From: Rugamonas apoptosis
GTDB lineage: Bacteria; Pseudomonadota; Gammaproteobacteria; Burkholderiales; Burkholderiaceae_D
Assembly: GCF_014042355.1 (NCBI RefSeq)
Contig: NZ_JACEZU010000001.1
Location: 620,001 to 684,000 of the forward strand
Direction: 5' to 3'
Length of the DNA: 64,000 nucleotides
Shown here: piece after piece, positions 1 through 9,523 of the stretch
Position numbering within the stretch: the first letter of the stretch is position 1
Layout: each line of letters starts with the position of its first letter
The notes under the pieces: model-generated
Told to the model about the DNA's origin: nothing
What the model saw: only the letters and a program-made list of their open reading frames with translations
Database searches by the model: none
Position numbers and translations under genes: made by a program

Positions 1-1336
<1,336 letters not shown>

Positions 1337-1373
1337 GGTTGTTCCTCGTGTTGTGGCGCTGTCTCCGGCGCCT

Positions 1374-1811
1374 TTATTCTGGAAAACTCCCGTCAACGTA
1401 ATACCAACGCAAACCGCCTTCGCCCTGCTCCCGCACGAAATTGCTGACCTCGTGCAGCCGCTGGGCACGGCCGTTAAGCTTGCAGCGCGCCACGAATTCG
1501 ACGGTGTCTTGCAGCAGCGCGTTATCCGATTCTGCTTTACGTTGACGTAAACGTAAAGCAGATTTTACCTCAAGTCCCAGCCACTGCAATTTTTCTCCTG
1601 CCACGATGATGGGTTCTGTGGGGCGCGTGCTGCTATGCCAGGTCGCCAGCAGGTAAGGTTCATTGCCTAAAGTGTAGGCAGTGTAGCGTGAACGCATCAG
1701 TGCCTCGGCCGTGGCGGGGATGGCGGCGCCCTCGATATAGGGGCCGCAGCAGCTGGCATAGGAAGGACCGCCGCAGGGACAGGCGGCTGGCAAAGTTGTC
1801 TTTTTTGGCAT
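1374..1811 (-). CDS. ychJ: YchJ/UPF0225 family SEC-C motif protein
   Basis: 145-residue protein of the YchJ family, whose function is poorly defined. The N-terminal SEC-C zinc motif is clear (Cys11, Cys13, Cys21, Cys22 in [12 protein letters not shown]). It is followed by MRSRYTAY and the C-terminal NTF2-like part ending [10 protein letters not shown], both family signatures. The stretch between WLGL and FVAR is about eight residues longer than I recall for E. coli YchJ. That extra stretch is encoded by the 32-base palindrome at 1531-1562, which looks like a LiuR operator. The gene lies directly upstream of mccB on the same strand. Confidence 0.9.
   Translation of the reverse strand: MPKKTTLPAACPCGGPSYASCCGPYIEGAAIPATAEALMRSRYTAYTLGNEPYLLATWHSSTRPTEPIIVAGEKLQWLGLEVKSALRLRQRKAESDNALLQDTVEFVARCKLNGRAQRLHEVSNFVREQGEGGLRWYYVDGSFPE
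1531..1562. promoter_or_regulatory. Candidate LiuR operator inside ychJ, upstream of mccB
   Basis: Perfect 13-base arms TCTGCTTTACGTT and AACGTAAAGCAGA flank a 6-base centre GACGTA. On the minus strand it contains CGTTTACGTCAACGT, identical to the core between liuR and the MBL gene (22881-22895). It differs at one base from the core upstream of liuA. It lies in coding sequence about 195 bases upstream of the mccB start. The LiuR assignment is inferred from recurrence next to liuR and liuA and from the published resemblance of LiuR sites to ACGTnnACGT-type dyads. Confidence 0.65.
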
Positions 1812-1939
1812 GAAGTGAGGGGCGGACTGCAGAACAATCCCGCATTATCCGCCAATTTACGGGGCGGGGGTGGTTGCCCCAAGGCGCTGCGGGCCGCCGG
1901 CGCGGCTCAGGCGGTCGGGGCCGGGGCCAGTGGCAGGCG

Positions 1940-2282
1940 TTAGTAGCTGCGGGTGAGCGTCATTTGGCTGGCGTTGCGCTGCAGTTCGCAGCGGTTCAGG
2001 AAGGAATTGCCCAGCAAGACCACGGACAGGCCGCCTTCCTGCACCAGGGCATCGACCTGCAACAGCTCCAGCTCGCCCACCCGCACGCTATTGAGCCGGA
2101 CCAGGTAACCCGGCACGGTGCCGTTGGCCGTGTTGACGGGCACCACCCGGCCCTTGCGGCAATCAATGCCTCTTGTCGCCCACGGCATAGGTCCTGGGCG
2201 TGCCGCCGTCGACCACCAGCAGCGCCTTGCCCGTGTACAGGCCCAGTACGCTGATATCGGTGCCCTGGGCCGCGCCGGCCGA
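1940..2282 (-). pseudogene. Decayed retropepsin-like aspartic protease (TIGR02281-type), truncated and internally deleted
   Basis: Two pieces of one family are visible. Immediately after the stop of the upstream dadA-like gene, with no start codon, the minus strand reads AGAAQGTDISVLGLYTGKAL then VVDGGTPRTYAVGDKRH and a stop at 2163. This matches the N-terminal domain that follows the signal peptide. In another frame, from about 2173 to 1940, it reads GIDCRKGRVVPVNTANGTV and continues to LGNSFLNRCELQRN...MTLTRSY, the family C-terminus. The signal peptide, the start and the middle with the catalytic DTGA motif are missing. The intact gene would have been transcribed in the same direction as the dadA-like gene. 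Translation of both pieces is seen directly; the family name is from memory. Confidence 0.7.
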
Positions 2283-3557
2283 TTAGCGCAGCGTTAGCCC
2301 GCCGAGCGCAATTGGCACGGGCCGGCCCTGCATCATGCCGGCCAGCAGGCTGGCGCTGCCGCTGGAAAATGTGAAGCCCAGCGGGCCGTGGCCCACGTTC
2401 AGCCACAGCCTGGGTACCGGCGTGGGACCGATGATGGGGGCGCCGTCAGGCGTGGCGGGGCGCAGGCCGGACCAGGCGACGGCGTGCGCATAGTCGGCCG
2501 CGTGGGGCATGGCGGCGCGGGCTGTGCGCATCAGGCTGGCGATGCGGCGCGGGTCGATGGCGGGCCGCTCGCCCACCAGGTCGACCATGGCCGCGATCCG
2601 CAGCTGGTCGCCGATGCGGGCGTACAGGGTCTTGCGTTCGAAGTCCGTGACGCTGATGGAAGGCGCCAGGTCGCCGGGGCGCACCGGCGCGCTCAGGCTG
2701 TAACCCTTGAGCGGATACAGGGGCAGCTGCAGGCCGGCGCGTGCGGCAAGGTCGCGGCTCTGGATGCCGGCTGCCAGCACGAACTGGTCGGCCGTTTGCG
2801 GCCCAAGGCTTGTTTCCAGCGCCACCACCTTGCCGGCCGCGATGCGCCAGCCGTGCGCATCGCCATGCAGCGTGCCGTCGTAGCGGGGATGGCTGTGCAG
2901 CAGCCGTGCCAGCGACAGGCAGAACGCACGGCAATCCGCCACCGCTTCGCCGCCCGTGTAGATGGCGCCGGCCAGCGCCGGTTGCAGTGCCTCCAGTGCC
3001 GGTTCCAGGCGCAGCGCTTCGCCCGGCGACAAGAGCCGAACCGCTTGCCCGTCGTCTTGGCCAAGCTCGGGCACCCGTTCCGCCTTCGCCCGCGCGGCGG
3101 CCTGGTCGAACAACGACGGCGAACGATACAGCACCAGCTTGCCCGGCGCGCGCCACGCGAACTGATCCGGCGGGATCAGCGCCATCAGCTGCTGCATGGC
3201 CGTGCGGCTGCACTCGCCCAACTGCAGCAGCATGGCCGTGGTGCGGGCGTTGCTGACGGTATTGCATCGGCGCAGGAATTGCGCCAGCCAGCGCCACTGG
3301 CGCGGGTCGGCCTCGGGCCGCAGCCGCAGCGGGCCGTCCCGTTGCAGCAGCCAGTGCAGCGCTTTCAGGGGCACGCCGGCATCGGCCAATGGCGACACGT
3401 AGCGGTAGCTGAGCTGGCCGCCGTTGGCGTGGCTGGCGCCGCTGGCCGGCTCGGCCGCGCGCTCCAGCACGCGCACGCGGTAGCCCGCTTCCAGCAGCCA
3501 CCATGCCGTGGTCAAGCCCACCACGCCGCCACCGACGACAATCACCCGCTGTCCCAT
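2283..3557 (-). CDS. FAD-dependent D-amino-acid dehydrogenase-like protein (DadA family)
   Basis: About 424-residue DAO-fold flavoprotein, predicted to oxidatively deaminate D-amino acids or a related amine at the membrane and pass electrons to quinone. The N-terminal dinucleotide motif is GGGVVGLTTAWWLLEAG. The sequence SHANGGQLSYRYVSPLADAG and the C-terminal GHGPLGFTFSSGSASLLAGM are characteristic of DadA-like proteins. I chose the ATG at 3557 because GGGAGAGG lies just upstream; an in-frame ATG at 3569 has no such site. It is divergent from the GntR regulator at 3790. D-alanine from wall turnover would be a sensible substrate beside the recycling cluster, but the substrate is inferred. Confidence 0.85.
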   Translation of the reverse strand: MGQRVIVVGGGVVGLTTAWWLLEAGYRVRVLERAAEPASGASHANGGQLSYRYVSPLADAGVPLKALHWLLQRDGPLRLRPEADPRQWRWLAQFLRRCNTVSNARTTAMLLQLGECSRTAMQQLMALIPPDQFAWRAPGKLVLYRSPSLFDQAAARAKAERVPELGQDDGQAVRLLSPGEALRLEPALEALQPALAGAIYTGGEAVADCRAFCLSLARLLHSHPRYDGTLHGDAHGWRIAAGKVVALETSLGPQTADQFVLAAGIQSRDLAARAGLQLPLYPLKGYSLSAPVRPGDLAPSISVTDFERKTLYARIGDQLRIAAMVDLVGERPAIDPRRIASLMRTARAAMPHAADYAHAVAWSGLRPATPDGAPIIGPTPVPRLWLNVGHGPLGFTFSSGSASLLAGMMQGRPVPIALGGLTLR

Positions 3558-3789
3558 TGCCTCTCCCATCGTGGCGCGTGGCGGGCCGCTTGCCCGCTTC
3601 GCATCCGGATCGCATGTTTACCGCTGCGCCATGGCGCCAGCATAGCGCCGTTGCCGCGCGGAGCATGATGAAAATACATTATTCGTGCGTACGAACGCTT
3701 GTCATTTTCCGACAAACAGAAGGAAATTCGTCTGTTTGGCCGGCGCACGGCCTCCAACGCCAGTACACTAGCGCCGATAGGAGATCCGT
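3558..3789. promoter_or_regulatory. Divergent promoter region, dadA-like / GntR regulator
   Basis: 232-base intergenic region serving two divergent genes and noticeably AT-richer around 3665-3735. A strong ribosome binding site, AGGAGA, precedes the GntR start at 3790. No promoter boxes or GntR operator could be assigned with confidence. Confidence 0.4.
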
Positions 3790-4530
3790 ATGACCCAGAG
3801 CAGTGCTGTATTCAAACCGGACGACAAGGACAATTCGCCCTTGTACATGCAAATCGCGCGCAAGCTGACCGATGACGTGCACAGCGGCCTTTACCAGGTG
3901 GACCAGGCGCTGCCGTCCGAGCGGACGCTGTCCGAATTGCTGAATGTATCGCGGGTGACGGCGCGCAAGGCCATCGACCAGCTGGTGGACCAGGGCCTGG
4001 TGGTGCGCCGCCGCGGCTCGGGCAACTACATCGCGCCCCGCATCGAGCAGCCGCTGTCGAACCTGACCAGTTTTTCCGAGCAGTTGCAGCAGCGCGGCCA
4101 CCAGCCCGGCTCGCGCTGGCTCAAGCGTTCCATCGTGGCGCCGTCGCCGGACGAGCAACTGAGCCTGGGCCTGTCGCCCTATTCCAAGGTGGCGCGGCTG
4201 GAGCGCCTGCGCCTGGCCGATGACGTGGTGATGGCCTACGAGGTCAGCGTGTTGCCGCAAACCATACTGGCCAACCCGGAGGCGGTGGGCGATTCGCTGT
4301 ACCGGTACCTGGACAGCATCGGCAAGGCGCCGGTGCGGGCCTTGCAGCACATCCGCGCCATGAACGCCTCGGCCGAGCTGGCCCGCCAGTTGGGCGTGCC
4401 GGAGGGCCAGGCCGTGCTCTACATCACCCGCATCGCCTACCTGGAGTCGGGCGAGGCGATGGAACTGACCCATTCCTATTGCCACAGCGATCACTACGAT
4501 TTCGTGGCGGAGATGCGCCGCCCCACCTGA
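3790..4530 (+). CDS. GntR/HutC-family transcriptional regulator with UTRA domain (NagR/NagQ-like)
   Basis: 246-residue repressor type. The N-terminal winged helix-turn-helix (about residues 18-80) includes PLYMQIARKL, LPSERTLSELLNVSRVTARK and the wing RRRGSGNYI. The C-terminal UTRA ligand domain (about 95-240) ends EAMELTHSYCHSDHYDFVAE. UTRA regulators of this subgroup usually sense phosphorylated amino sugars such as GlcNAc-6-P. It is followed 83 bases later by murQ on the same strand, so it very likely controls the peptidoglycan recycling genes. The exact effector is inferred from context. Confidence 0.9.
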   Translation: MTQSSAVFKPDDKDNSPLYMQIARKLTDDVHSGLYQVDQALPSERTLSELLNVSRVTARKAIDQLVDQGLVVRRRGSGNYIAPRIEQPLSNLTSFSEQLQQRGHQPGSRWLKRSIVAPSPDEQLSLGLSPYSKVARLERLRLADDVVMAYEVSVLPQTILANPEAVGDSLYRYLDSIGKAPVRALQHIRAMNASAELARQLGVPEGQAVLYITRIAYLESGEAMELTHSYCHSDHYDFVAEMRRPT

Positions 4531-4613
4531 ATTAGCATCCGGCGGAAAGCTTTCATGGCGGTAGGCACGAATTTAGGATTACACTGAGCCTGTCTCCTCC
4601 TCGGACCAGGGCG

Positions 4614-5495
4614 ATGCTGAAAACGGAAACCCCCCATCCGGACCACGGCCAGCTGGACCAGTACCCGCTGCCGGAACTGATCGCGGCCCTGGTCGACGAT
4701 CAGGCGCGGGCCGTGCAAGCCGTACGGGCCGCCGCACCGGCCATCGAGGCCGCCGTGGAAGCCATGTTGCCCCGTATTGGCGCCGGAGGGCGCCTGATCT
4801 ACGTGGGCGCCGGCACCTCGGGCCGCATCGGTGTGCTCGACAGCGTGGAACTGCATCCCACTTTTTCCTGGCCCCATGAACGGGCGCTGGCCGTGCTGGC
4901 CGGCGGCCAACCGGCCATGTTCGCGTCGGTGGAAGGGGCGGAGGACAAGCCGGAACAGGGCGCAGCCGACCTGCGCCGCCTGTATCCGGCCCCGCACGAC
5001 GTGGTGCTGCTGCTGGCCGCGTCCGGCGCCACACCGTATGTGCTGGGGGCGCTGCAGGCGGCCCGCAAGTTGGGCGCGTTCACGATCGGCATTGCCAACA
5101 ACGCCGGTTCGCCGCTGGCGCGGGAGGCCGATCTCGGTATCACGGTGGATACGGGACCGGAAATCATCTCCGGCAGCACCCGGCTCAAGGCCGGCACAGC
5201 GCAGAAGATCGTGCTCAACACCTTGTCCAGTGCACTGATGGTGCGCTTGCATAAAGTGTATGGAAACTTGATGGTAGACTTGCAACCGACCAACGCCAAG
5301 CTGATGGCGCGCGCCGTGCGGCTCACCATGCTTGCCACCGGCGCCGACGCGGCCGCCGCCCGCCAGGTGCTGGAGCAGTGCCGGTTCCACGTCAAGGTGG
5401 CCATCGTGGCCCTGCTGCGGCAAGTGGACGTGGAGCAGGCCCAGGCCTGGCTGGACGCGGCTGACGGCAGCGTGCGCGCCGCGTTGACAAAATGA
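4614..5495 (+). CDS. murQ: N-acetylmuramic acid 6-phosphate etherase
   Basis: 293-residue SIS-fold lyase that cleaves the D-lactyl ether of MurNAc-6-phosphate to give GlcNAc-6-phosphate in cytoplasmic murein recycling. The signature GAGTSGRIGVLDSVELHPTF carries the likely catalytic Glu79. The second acidic motif, SVEGAEDKPEQGAADL, is also intact. The length matches the family (about 300). The start at 4614 has only a weak upstream purine stretch. It is the first enzyme gene after the GntR regulator and is followed 46 bases later by an AmpG-like transporter. Confidence 0.95.
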   Translation: MLKTETPHPDHGQLDQYPLPELIAALVDDQARAVQAVRAAAPAIEAAVEAMLPRIGAGGRLIYVGAGTSGRIGVLDSVELHPTFSWPHERALAVLAGGQPAMFASVEGAEDKPEQGAADLRRLYPAPHDVVLLLAASGATPYVLGALQAARKLGAFTIGIANNAGSPLAREADLGITVDTGPEIISGSTRLKAGTAQKIVLNTLSSALMVRLHKVYGNLMVDLQPTNAKLMARAVRLTMLATGADAAAARQVLEQCRFHVKVAIVALLRQVDVEQAQAWLDAADGSVRAALTK

Positions 5496-5541
5496 TACAT
5501 ATTTTATATCCCGGCACCAAAAACTGAATCATTAGGACGGT

Positions 5542-6828
5542 ATGGAGCAAGCGCAGCAACGTAGTCCGTGGTGGTGGGTGCCCACTTTATATTTTGGCCA
5601 AGCCATTCCCTACGTGGTAGTGATGACGCTGTCGGTCGTCATGTACAAGAATTTGGGCATATCGAATACCGATATCGCCCTGTACACGGGCTGGTTGTAC
5701 CTGCCGTGGGTGATCAAGCCGCTGTGGTCGCCGCTGGTAGAGCTGTTGCGCACGCGCCGGTTGTGGATCATCGCCATGCAATTGCTGCTGGGGGCGGCGC
5801 TGGCGCTGGTGGCCCTGACCACCAGCCTGCCCCAATTTTTCCAGATCAGCCTGGCCGTGTTGTGGCTGATGGCCTTCAGTTCCGCCACCCACGACATCGC
5901 CGCCGACGGCTTCTACATGCTGGGCTTGCCCCAGCACCAGCAAGCGGCCTTCGTCGGCGTGCGCTCCACGTTTTACCGGCTGGCCATGATCGCCGGCCAG
6001 GGTGGGCTGGTGTACCTGGCCGGCACCTTGGCCGAAGCGACGGGCAGCGTGCGGCTGGCTTGGTCGGTGGTGTTCTTCGTGCTGGCCATCCTGTTCGTGC
6101 TGCTGTTTGTCTACCACCAGTTGATGCTGCCGCGTCCTGCCGCGGACCGGCCGCCGGCCGCTGGCGGCGCGCTGCTGCGCGATTTCTTCGCCACCTTCAA
6201 GAGTTTCTTCCGCCAGCCCGGCATCGGCGTCATTCTCGGTTTCCTGCTGCTGTTCCGGCTGGGCGAGGCCCAGTTGCTCAAGCTGGCCGTGCCCTTCCTG
6301 CTGGACCCGGCCGACAAGGGCGGGCTGGGGCTGACGACGGCCCAGGTGGGACTGGTCTATGGCACCATCGGCGTGCTGGCGCTGACGGCGGGCGGCTTGC
6401 TGGGCGGCGTGGCCATCGCGCGCTATGGCCTCAAGCGCTGCCTGTGGGGCATGGTGCTGGCCGTGCATGTGCCGGACCTGGTGTTCGTCTACCTGGCCAG
6501 CGCGCAGCCGCAGGATGTCTACCTGATCGGCGCCAGTATCGCGCTGGAACAACTGGGCTATGGCTTCGGCTTCGCGGCCTACCTGATGTACATGATCATG
6601 GTGGCCGAGGGTGAACACAAGACGGCCCATTACGCCATCTGCACCGGTTTCATGGCGCTCGGCATGATGGTGCCGGGCATGGCCAGCGGCTGGATCGAGC
6701 AGCAACTGGGCTACCAGCGCTTCTTCATCTGGGTGTGCGTGGCCACGGTGCCGGCTTTCCTCATGGCCGCGCTGGTGAAAATCGATCCGGCGTTCGGCCG
6801 GAAACAGGCGCCCGCCGCATTACAATAA
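5542..6828 (+). CDS. AmpG-like muropeptide MFS transporter (PAT family)
   Basis: 428-residue inner-membrane protein with about 12 hydrophobic segments. The N-terminus YFGQAIPYVVVMTLSVVMYK and the stretch HDIAADGFYMLGL resemble AmpG and PAT-family permeases, which import anhydromuropeptides or related sugars. It lies between murQ and a wall glycosidase gene, which supports uptake of wall fragments. The exact substrate (anhydromuropeptide, MurNAc or GlcNAc) cannot be read from sequence. Good ribosome binding site AGGACGG before 5542. Confidence 0.85.
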   Translation: MEQAQQRSPWWWVPTLYFGQAIPYVVVMTLSVVMYKNLGISNTDIALYTGWLYLPWVIKPLWSPLVELLRTRRLWIIAMQLLLGAALALVALTTSLPQFFQISLAVLWLMAFSSATHDIAADGFYMLGLPQHQQAAFVGVRSTFYRLAMIAGQGGLVYLAGTLAEATGSVRLAWSVVFFVLAILFVLLFVYHQLMLPRPAADRPPAAGGALLRDFFATFKSFFRQPGIGVILGFLLLFRLGEAQLLKLAVPFLLDPADKGGLGLTTAQVGLVYGTIGVLALTAGGLLGGVAIARYGLKRCLWGMVLAVHVPDLVFVYLASAQPQDVYLIGASIALEQLGYGFGFAAYLMYMIMVAEGEHKTAHYAICTGFMALGMMVPGMASGWIEQQLGYQRFFIWVCVATVPAFLMAALVKIDPAFGRKQAPAALQ

Positions 6829-6872
6829 GACATTGCGGCGCATCGCGCGTCATCTGAATCGGGGAACGGGAA

Positions 6873-8567
6873 GTGGAGTTTAATGCGAAAAAGCGGCAGT
6901 CCTTGGCCGCCTGCGTGGCTGGCGGCGTGGCCGCGCTGTTGAGCGGTTGCGTGTCCACACCGCTGCCGCCGGCTGCACCGGCCCAGCCCGCGCCGCCCGG
7001 CCCTGGCGCTGCCCCCGGCAGCGGCACCGGCGCGGGCATGGGCGCTGGCGGGAGTGCAGCGACAGGCAGCGCGGGCGCGCCCGCCGATCCGGCCGCGCCA
7101 CCGCCGGCGCCGCGTGAATTTCGCGCCGCCTGGGTGTCCACCGTGGCCAATATCGACTGGCCCAGCCGCGCCAACCTGAGCGTGGACAAGCAACAGGCCG
7201 AGGCGCTGGCCATCCTGGACCGGGCCAAGGCCCTGAACCTGAACGCCATCGTGCTGCAGGTGCGCCCCAGCGCCGACGCCATCTACCCGTCCGAGCTGGA
7301 ACCGTGGTCGGAATTCCTCACCGGCCAGCAGGGCCGCGCGCCCCGTCCCCTGTACGATCCGCTGCAATTCTGGATCGACCAGGCCCACGCGCGCGGGCTG
7401 GAACTGCACGCCTGGTTCAACCCCTACCGGGCCCGCCACGCGACGGCCAAAAGTCCGCTCACGCCCGGCCACATCGCCAACACCCAGCCCGACGCCGTCA
7501 AGTCCTACGGCCGCTACCTGTGGATGGACCCCGGTGAGCAGGCCGCTTTGCGCCACACGCTGGACGTGGTGCTGGATGTGGTGCGCCGTTACGATATCGA
7601 CGGCGTCCACATCGACGATTATTTCTACCCTTATCCCATCGACGCGCCCAACGCGGCCGGCGCCGAGAGCGCGGCGCTCGATGGCGGCGCGTGGCAGAAG
7701 GCGGAGCTGGAGTTTCCCGACCAGCCCTCGTGGCAGCGTTACCTGCTGGCCGGCGGGCAGTTGGACCGGGCCGCGTGGCGCCGCCAGAACGTCAATCAGC
7801 TGATCGAAGCGCTGTACAAGGGCATCCACCGGGAAAAGGCGTGGGTGCGCTTCGGTATCAGCCCGTTCGGCATCGGCCGGCCGGACCGGCGCCCGGCCGG
7901 CATCGTCGGCTTCAGCCAGTACGACAAGCTGTACGCGGACGCGGAAACGTGGCTGGCCAACGGCTGGCTCGATTACCTGGCGCCGCAGCTGTACTGGCCG
8001 GTGGCGCAGGCGCCGCAAGCGTTCGACGTGCTGCTCGACTACTGGCTGGCGCAGAACACCCAGCGCCGCCACGTATGGCCGGGCCTGTACACCAGCCGTA
8101 TCGACAATGCCGGCAAGGCTTTCCCGCCCGAGGAGATCGTCAAGCAGATCGGCGTCACGCGCAGCCGTACTGGCGGCCATGGCCACTTGCATTTCAGCGT
8201 GGCGCCCCTGATGGAAAACCGCAAGGGCGTGTGCGACCAGCTCAAGGCCCAGGCATACCAATACGCGGCGCTGGTGCCGGCCGCGCCATGGCTGGGCACC
8301 ACGCCGCCGGCCACGCCGGCTGTGACAGCACGCCGTGATGGCGCCGGACTCGCGCTCAAGCTGGCGCCCGGCGCCGGCAAGGCCGTGGCCCAGTATGCCG
8401 TGTGGTCGCGCTACGGCAATGAATGGCGCTTCGCCGTCGCCCCCGGCGCGCGCACGGAACTGCGCCTGCCAGACGATGGCACGGCGGGCGCCGCCAGCGC
8501 CGTTGTGGTCAGCGCCGTGGACCGTCTCGGCAACGAGAGTGCGCGCGTGACGGTGGCCGCCGCGTGA
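6873..8567 (+). CDS. GHL10/DUF187-family glycosidase lipoprotein (DigH/YngK-like)
   Basis: 564-residue secreted protein. The N-terminus, read from a GTG start at 6873 behind GGGAACGGGAA, carries a lipoprotein signal with lipobox LLSGC (Cys about residue 26). A low-complexity Ala/Gly/Pro linker follows to about residue 80. The catalytic domain begins REFRAAWVSTVANIDWPSR and includes LHAWFNPYRARH, DGVHIDDYFYPYP and GISPFGIGRPD, hallmarks of GHL10 proteins. E. coli DigH, of this family, cleaves denuded peptidoglycan glycan strands. A beta-sandwich-like C-terminal portion follows. It sits within the recycling operon and its stop overlaps the next start (GTGA). Confidence 0.88.
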   Translation: MEFNAKKRQSLAACVAGGVAALLSGCVSTPLPPAAPAQPAPPGPGAAPGSGTGAGMGAGGSAATGSAGAPADPAAPPPAPREFRAAWVSTVANIDWPSRANLSVDKQQAEALAILDRAKALNLNAIVLQVRPSADAIYPSELEPWSEFLTGQQGRAPRPLYDPLQFWIDQAHARGLELHAWFNPYRARHATAKSPLTPGHIANTQPDAVKSYGRYLWMDPGEQAALRHTLDVVLDVVRRYDIDGVHIDDYFYPYPIDAPNAAGAESAALDGGAWQKAELEFPDQPSWQRYLLAGGQLDRAAWRRQNVNQLIEALYKGIHREKAWVRFGISPFGIGRPDRRPAGIVGFSQYDKLYADAETWLANGWLDYLAPQLYWPVAQAPQAFDVLLDYWLAQNTQRRHVWPGLYTSRIDNAGKAFPPEEIVKQIGVTRSRTGGHGHLHFSVAPLMENRKGVCDQLKAQAYQYAALVPAAPWLGTTPPATPAVTARRDGAGLALKLAPGAGKAVAQYAVWSRYGNEWRFAVAPGARTELRLPDDGTAGAASAVVVSAVDRLGNESARVTVAAA

Positions 8568-9523
8568 GTACCATGGCCATCATCCACCCAACGTCCCGCC
8601 TTGGCCTGGGCATCGATGCCGGCGGCACCCAGACCCGCTGGGCCTTGGCCTCCGCCGACGGTACCATCGTGGCCGAGGGCCACGTGGGCGGCTTGACCGC
8701 CTTGCAGATGGCGAGCGAAACGGGCCGCGCCGCCGTCCACGCCAGCTTCACGGCGCTGTGCGCGGCCGTGCTGGCGGCCGGCCGTCCAGACGCCGTGTGC
8801 GCCGGCCTCACCGGTTTTGGTGGCGACAGCGTGCAAATGGCGCACTGGCTGGCCACTTTGCTGGCCATCGCGCCGGACGCCGTCACCGTCCGCAACGATA
8901 TCGAAATCGCCTGCCTGGACACGTTCGCGCCCGGCCACGGCTACCTGGTCTACGCCGGCACGGGCTCGATCGCGGCCTGGGTCGACCAGCATGGCCAGTT
9001 CCAGCGGGCCGGCGGGCGCGGCGTGCTGCTCGACGATGGCGGCGGCGGTTACTGGATCGCGCGTGAAGCGTTGCGCGGCATCTGGCGCCGCGAGGATGAA
9101 ACGCCGGGCGCTTGGCGCGATTCGCCGCTGGCGCAGGCCGTGTTCGCGCACGTGGGCGGCAGCGACTGGGCCCACAGCCGCCAGTTCATGTATGGCCAGG
9201 ACCGGGGCACGATAGGCCGGCTGGCGCTGGCCGTGGCCGCCAGCGCGGAGGCGGACCCCGAAGCGCGCCGCATCCTGTTGGACGCCGGCCTGGAACTGGC
9301 CCGGCTGGCCAACGCCATGGTACGGCGCTACGGCCTGCGGCCCGTGGTGCTGGCCGGGCGCGCGGCGGAGCTGCATCCGCTGCTGGTGCAATCGATGCGC
9401 GCCGAGTTACCGGCCCATGTGCCGCTGCAGCAAAAGACCGTGCGCTCGCACCACGCGGCGGCCCGCATCGCGGCCCAGGCCCGCCACTTCCCGTTCCACC
9501 GGGCCGATAACCATCATGAATAA
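8564..9523 (+). CDS. BadF/BadG-family amino-sugar kinase (N-acetylglucosamine kinase-like)
   Basis: 319-residue ASKHA-fold kinase. The N-terminal phosphate motif GIDAGGTQTRWALASADG and the later motif YAGTGSIAAWV are characteristic of the BadF/BadG/GlcNAc-kinase family. It likely phosphorylates a murein-derived amino sugar (GlcNAc, MurNAc or glucosamine), feeding MurQ or NagA. The GTG at 8564 overlaps the preceding stop; an ATG at 8573 is an alternative start. The stop at 9523 overlaps the next gene. The sugar specificity is inferred from the neighbours. Confidence 0.88.
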   Translation: MSTMAIIHPTSRLGLGIDAGGTQTRWALASADGTIVAEGHVGGLTALQMASETGRAAVHASFTALCAAVLAAGRPDAVCAGLTGFGGDSVQMAHWLATLLAIAPDAVTVRNDIEIACLDTFAPGHGYLVYAGTGSIAAWVDQHGQFQRAGGRGVLLDDGGGGYWIAREALRGIWRREDETPGAWRDSPLAQAVFAHVGGSDWAHSRQFMYGQDRGTIGRLALAVAASAEADPEARRILLDAGLELARLANAMVRRYGLRPVVLAGRAAELHPLLVQSMRAELPAHVPLQQKTVRSHHAAARIAAQARHFPFHRADNHHE

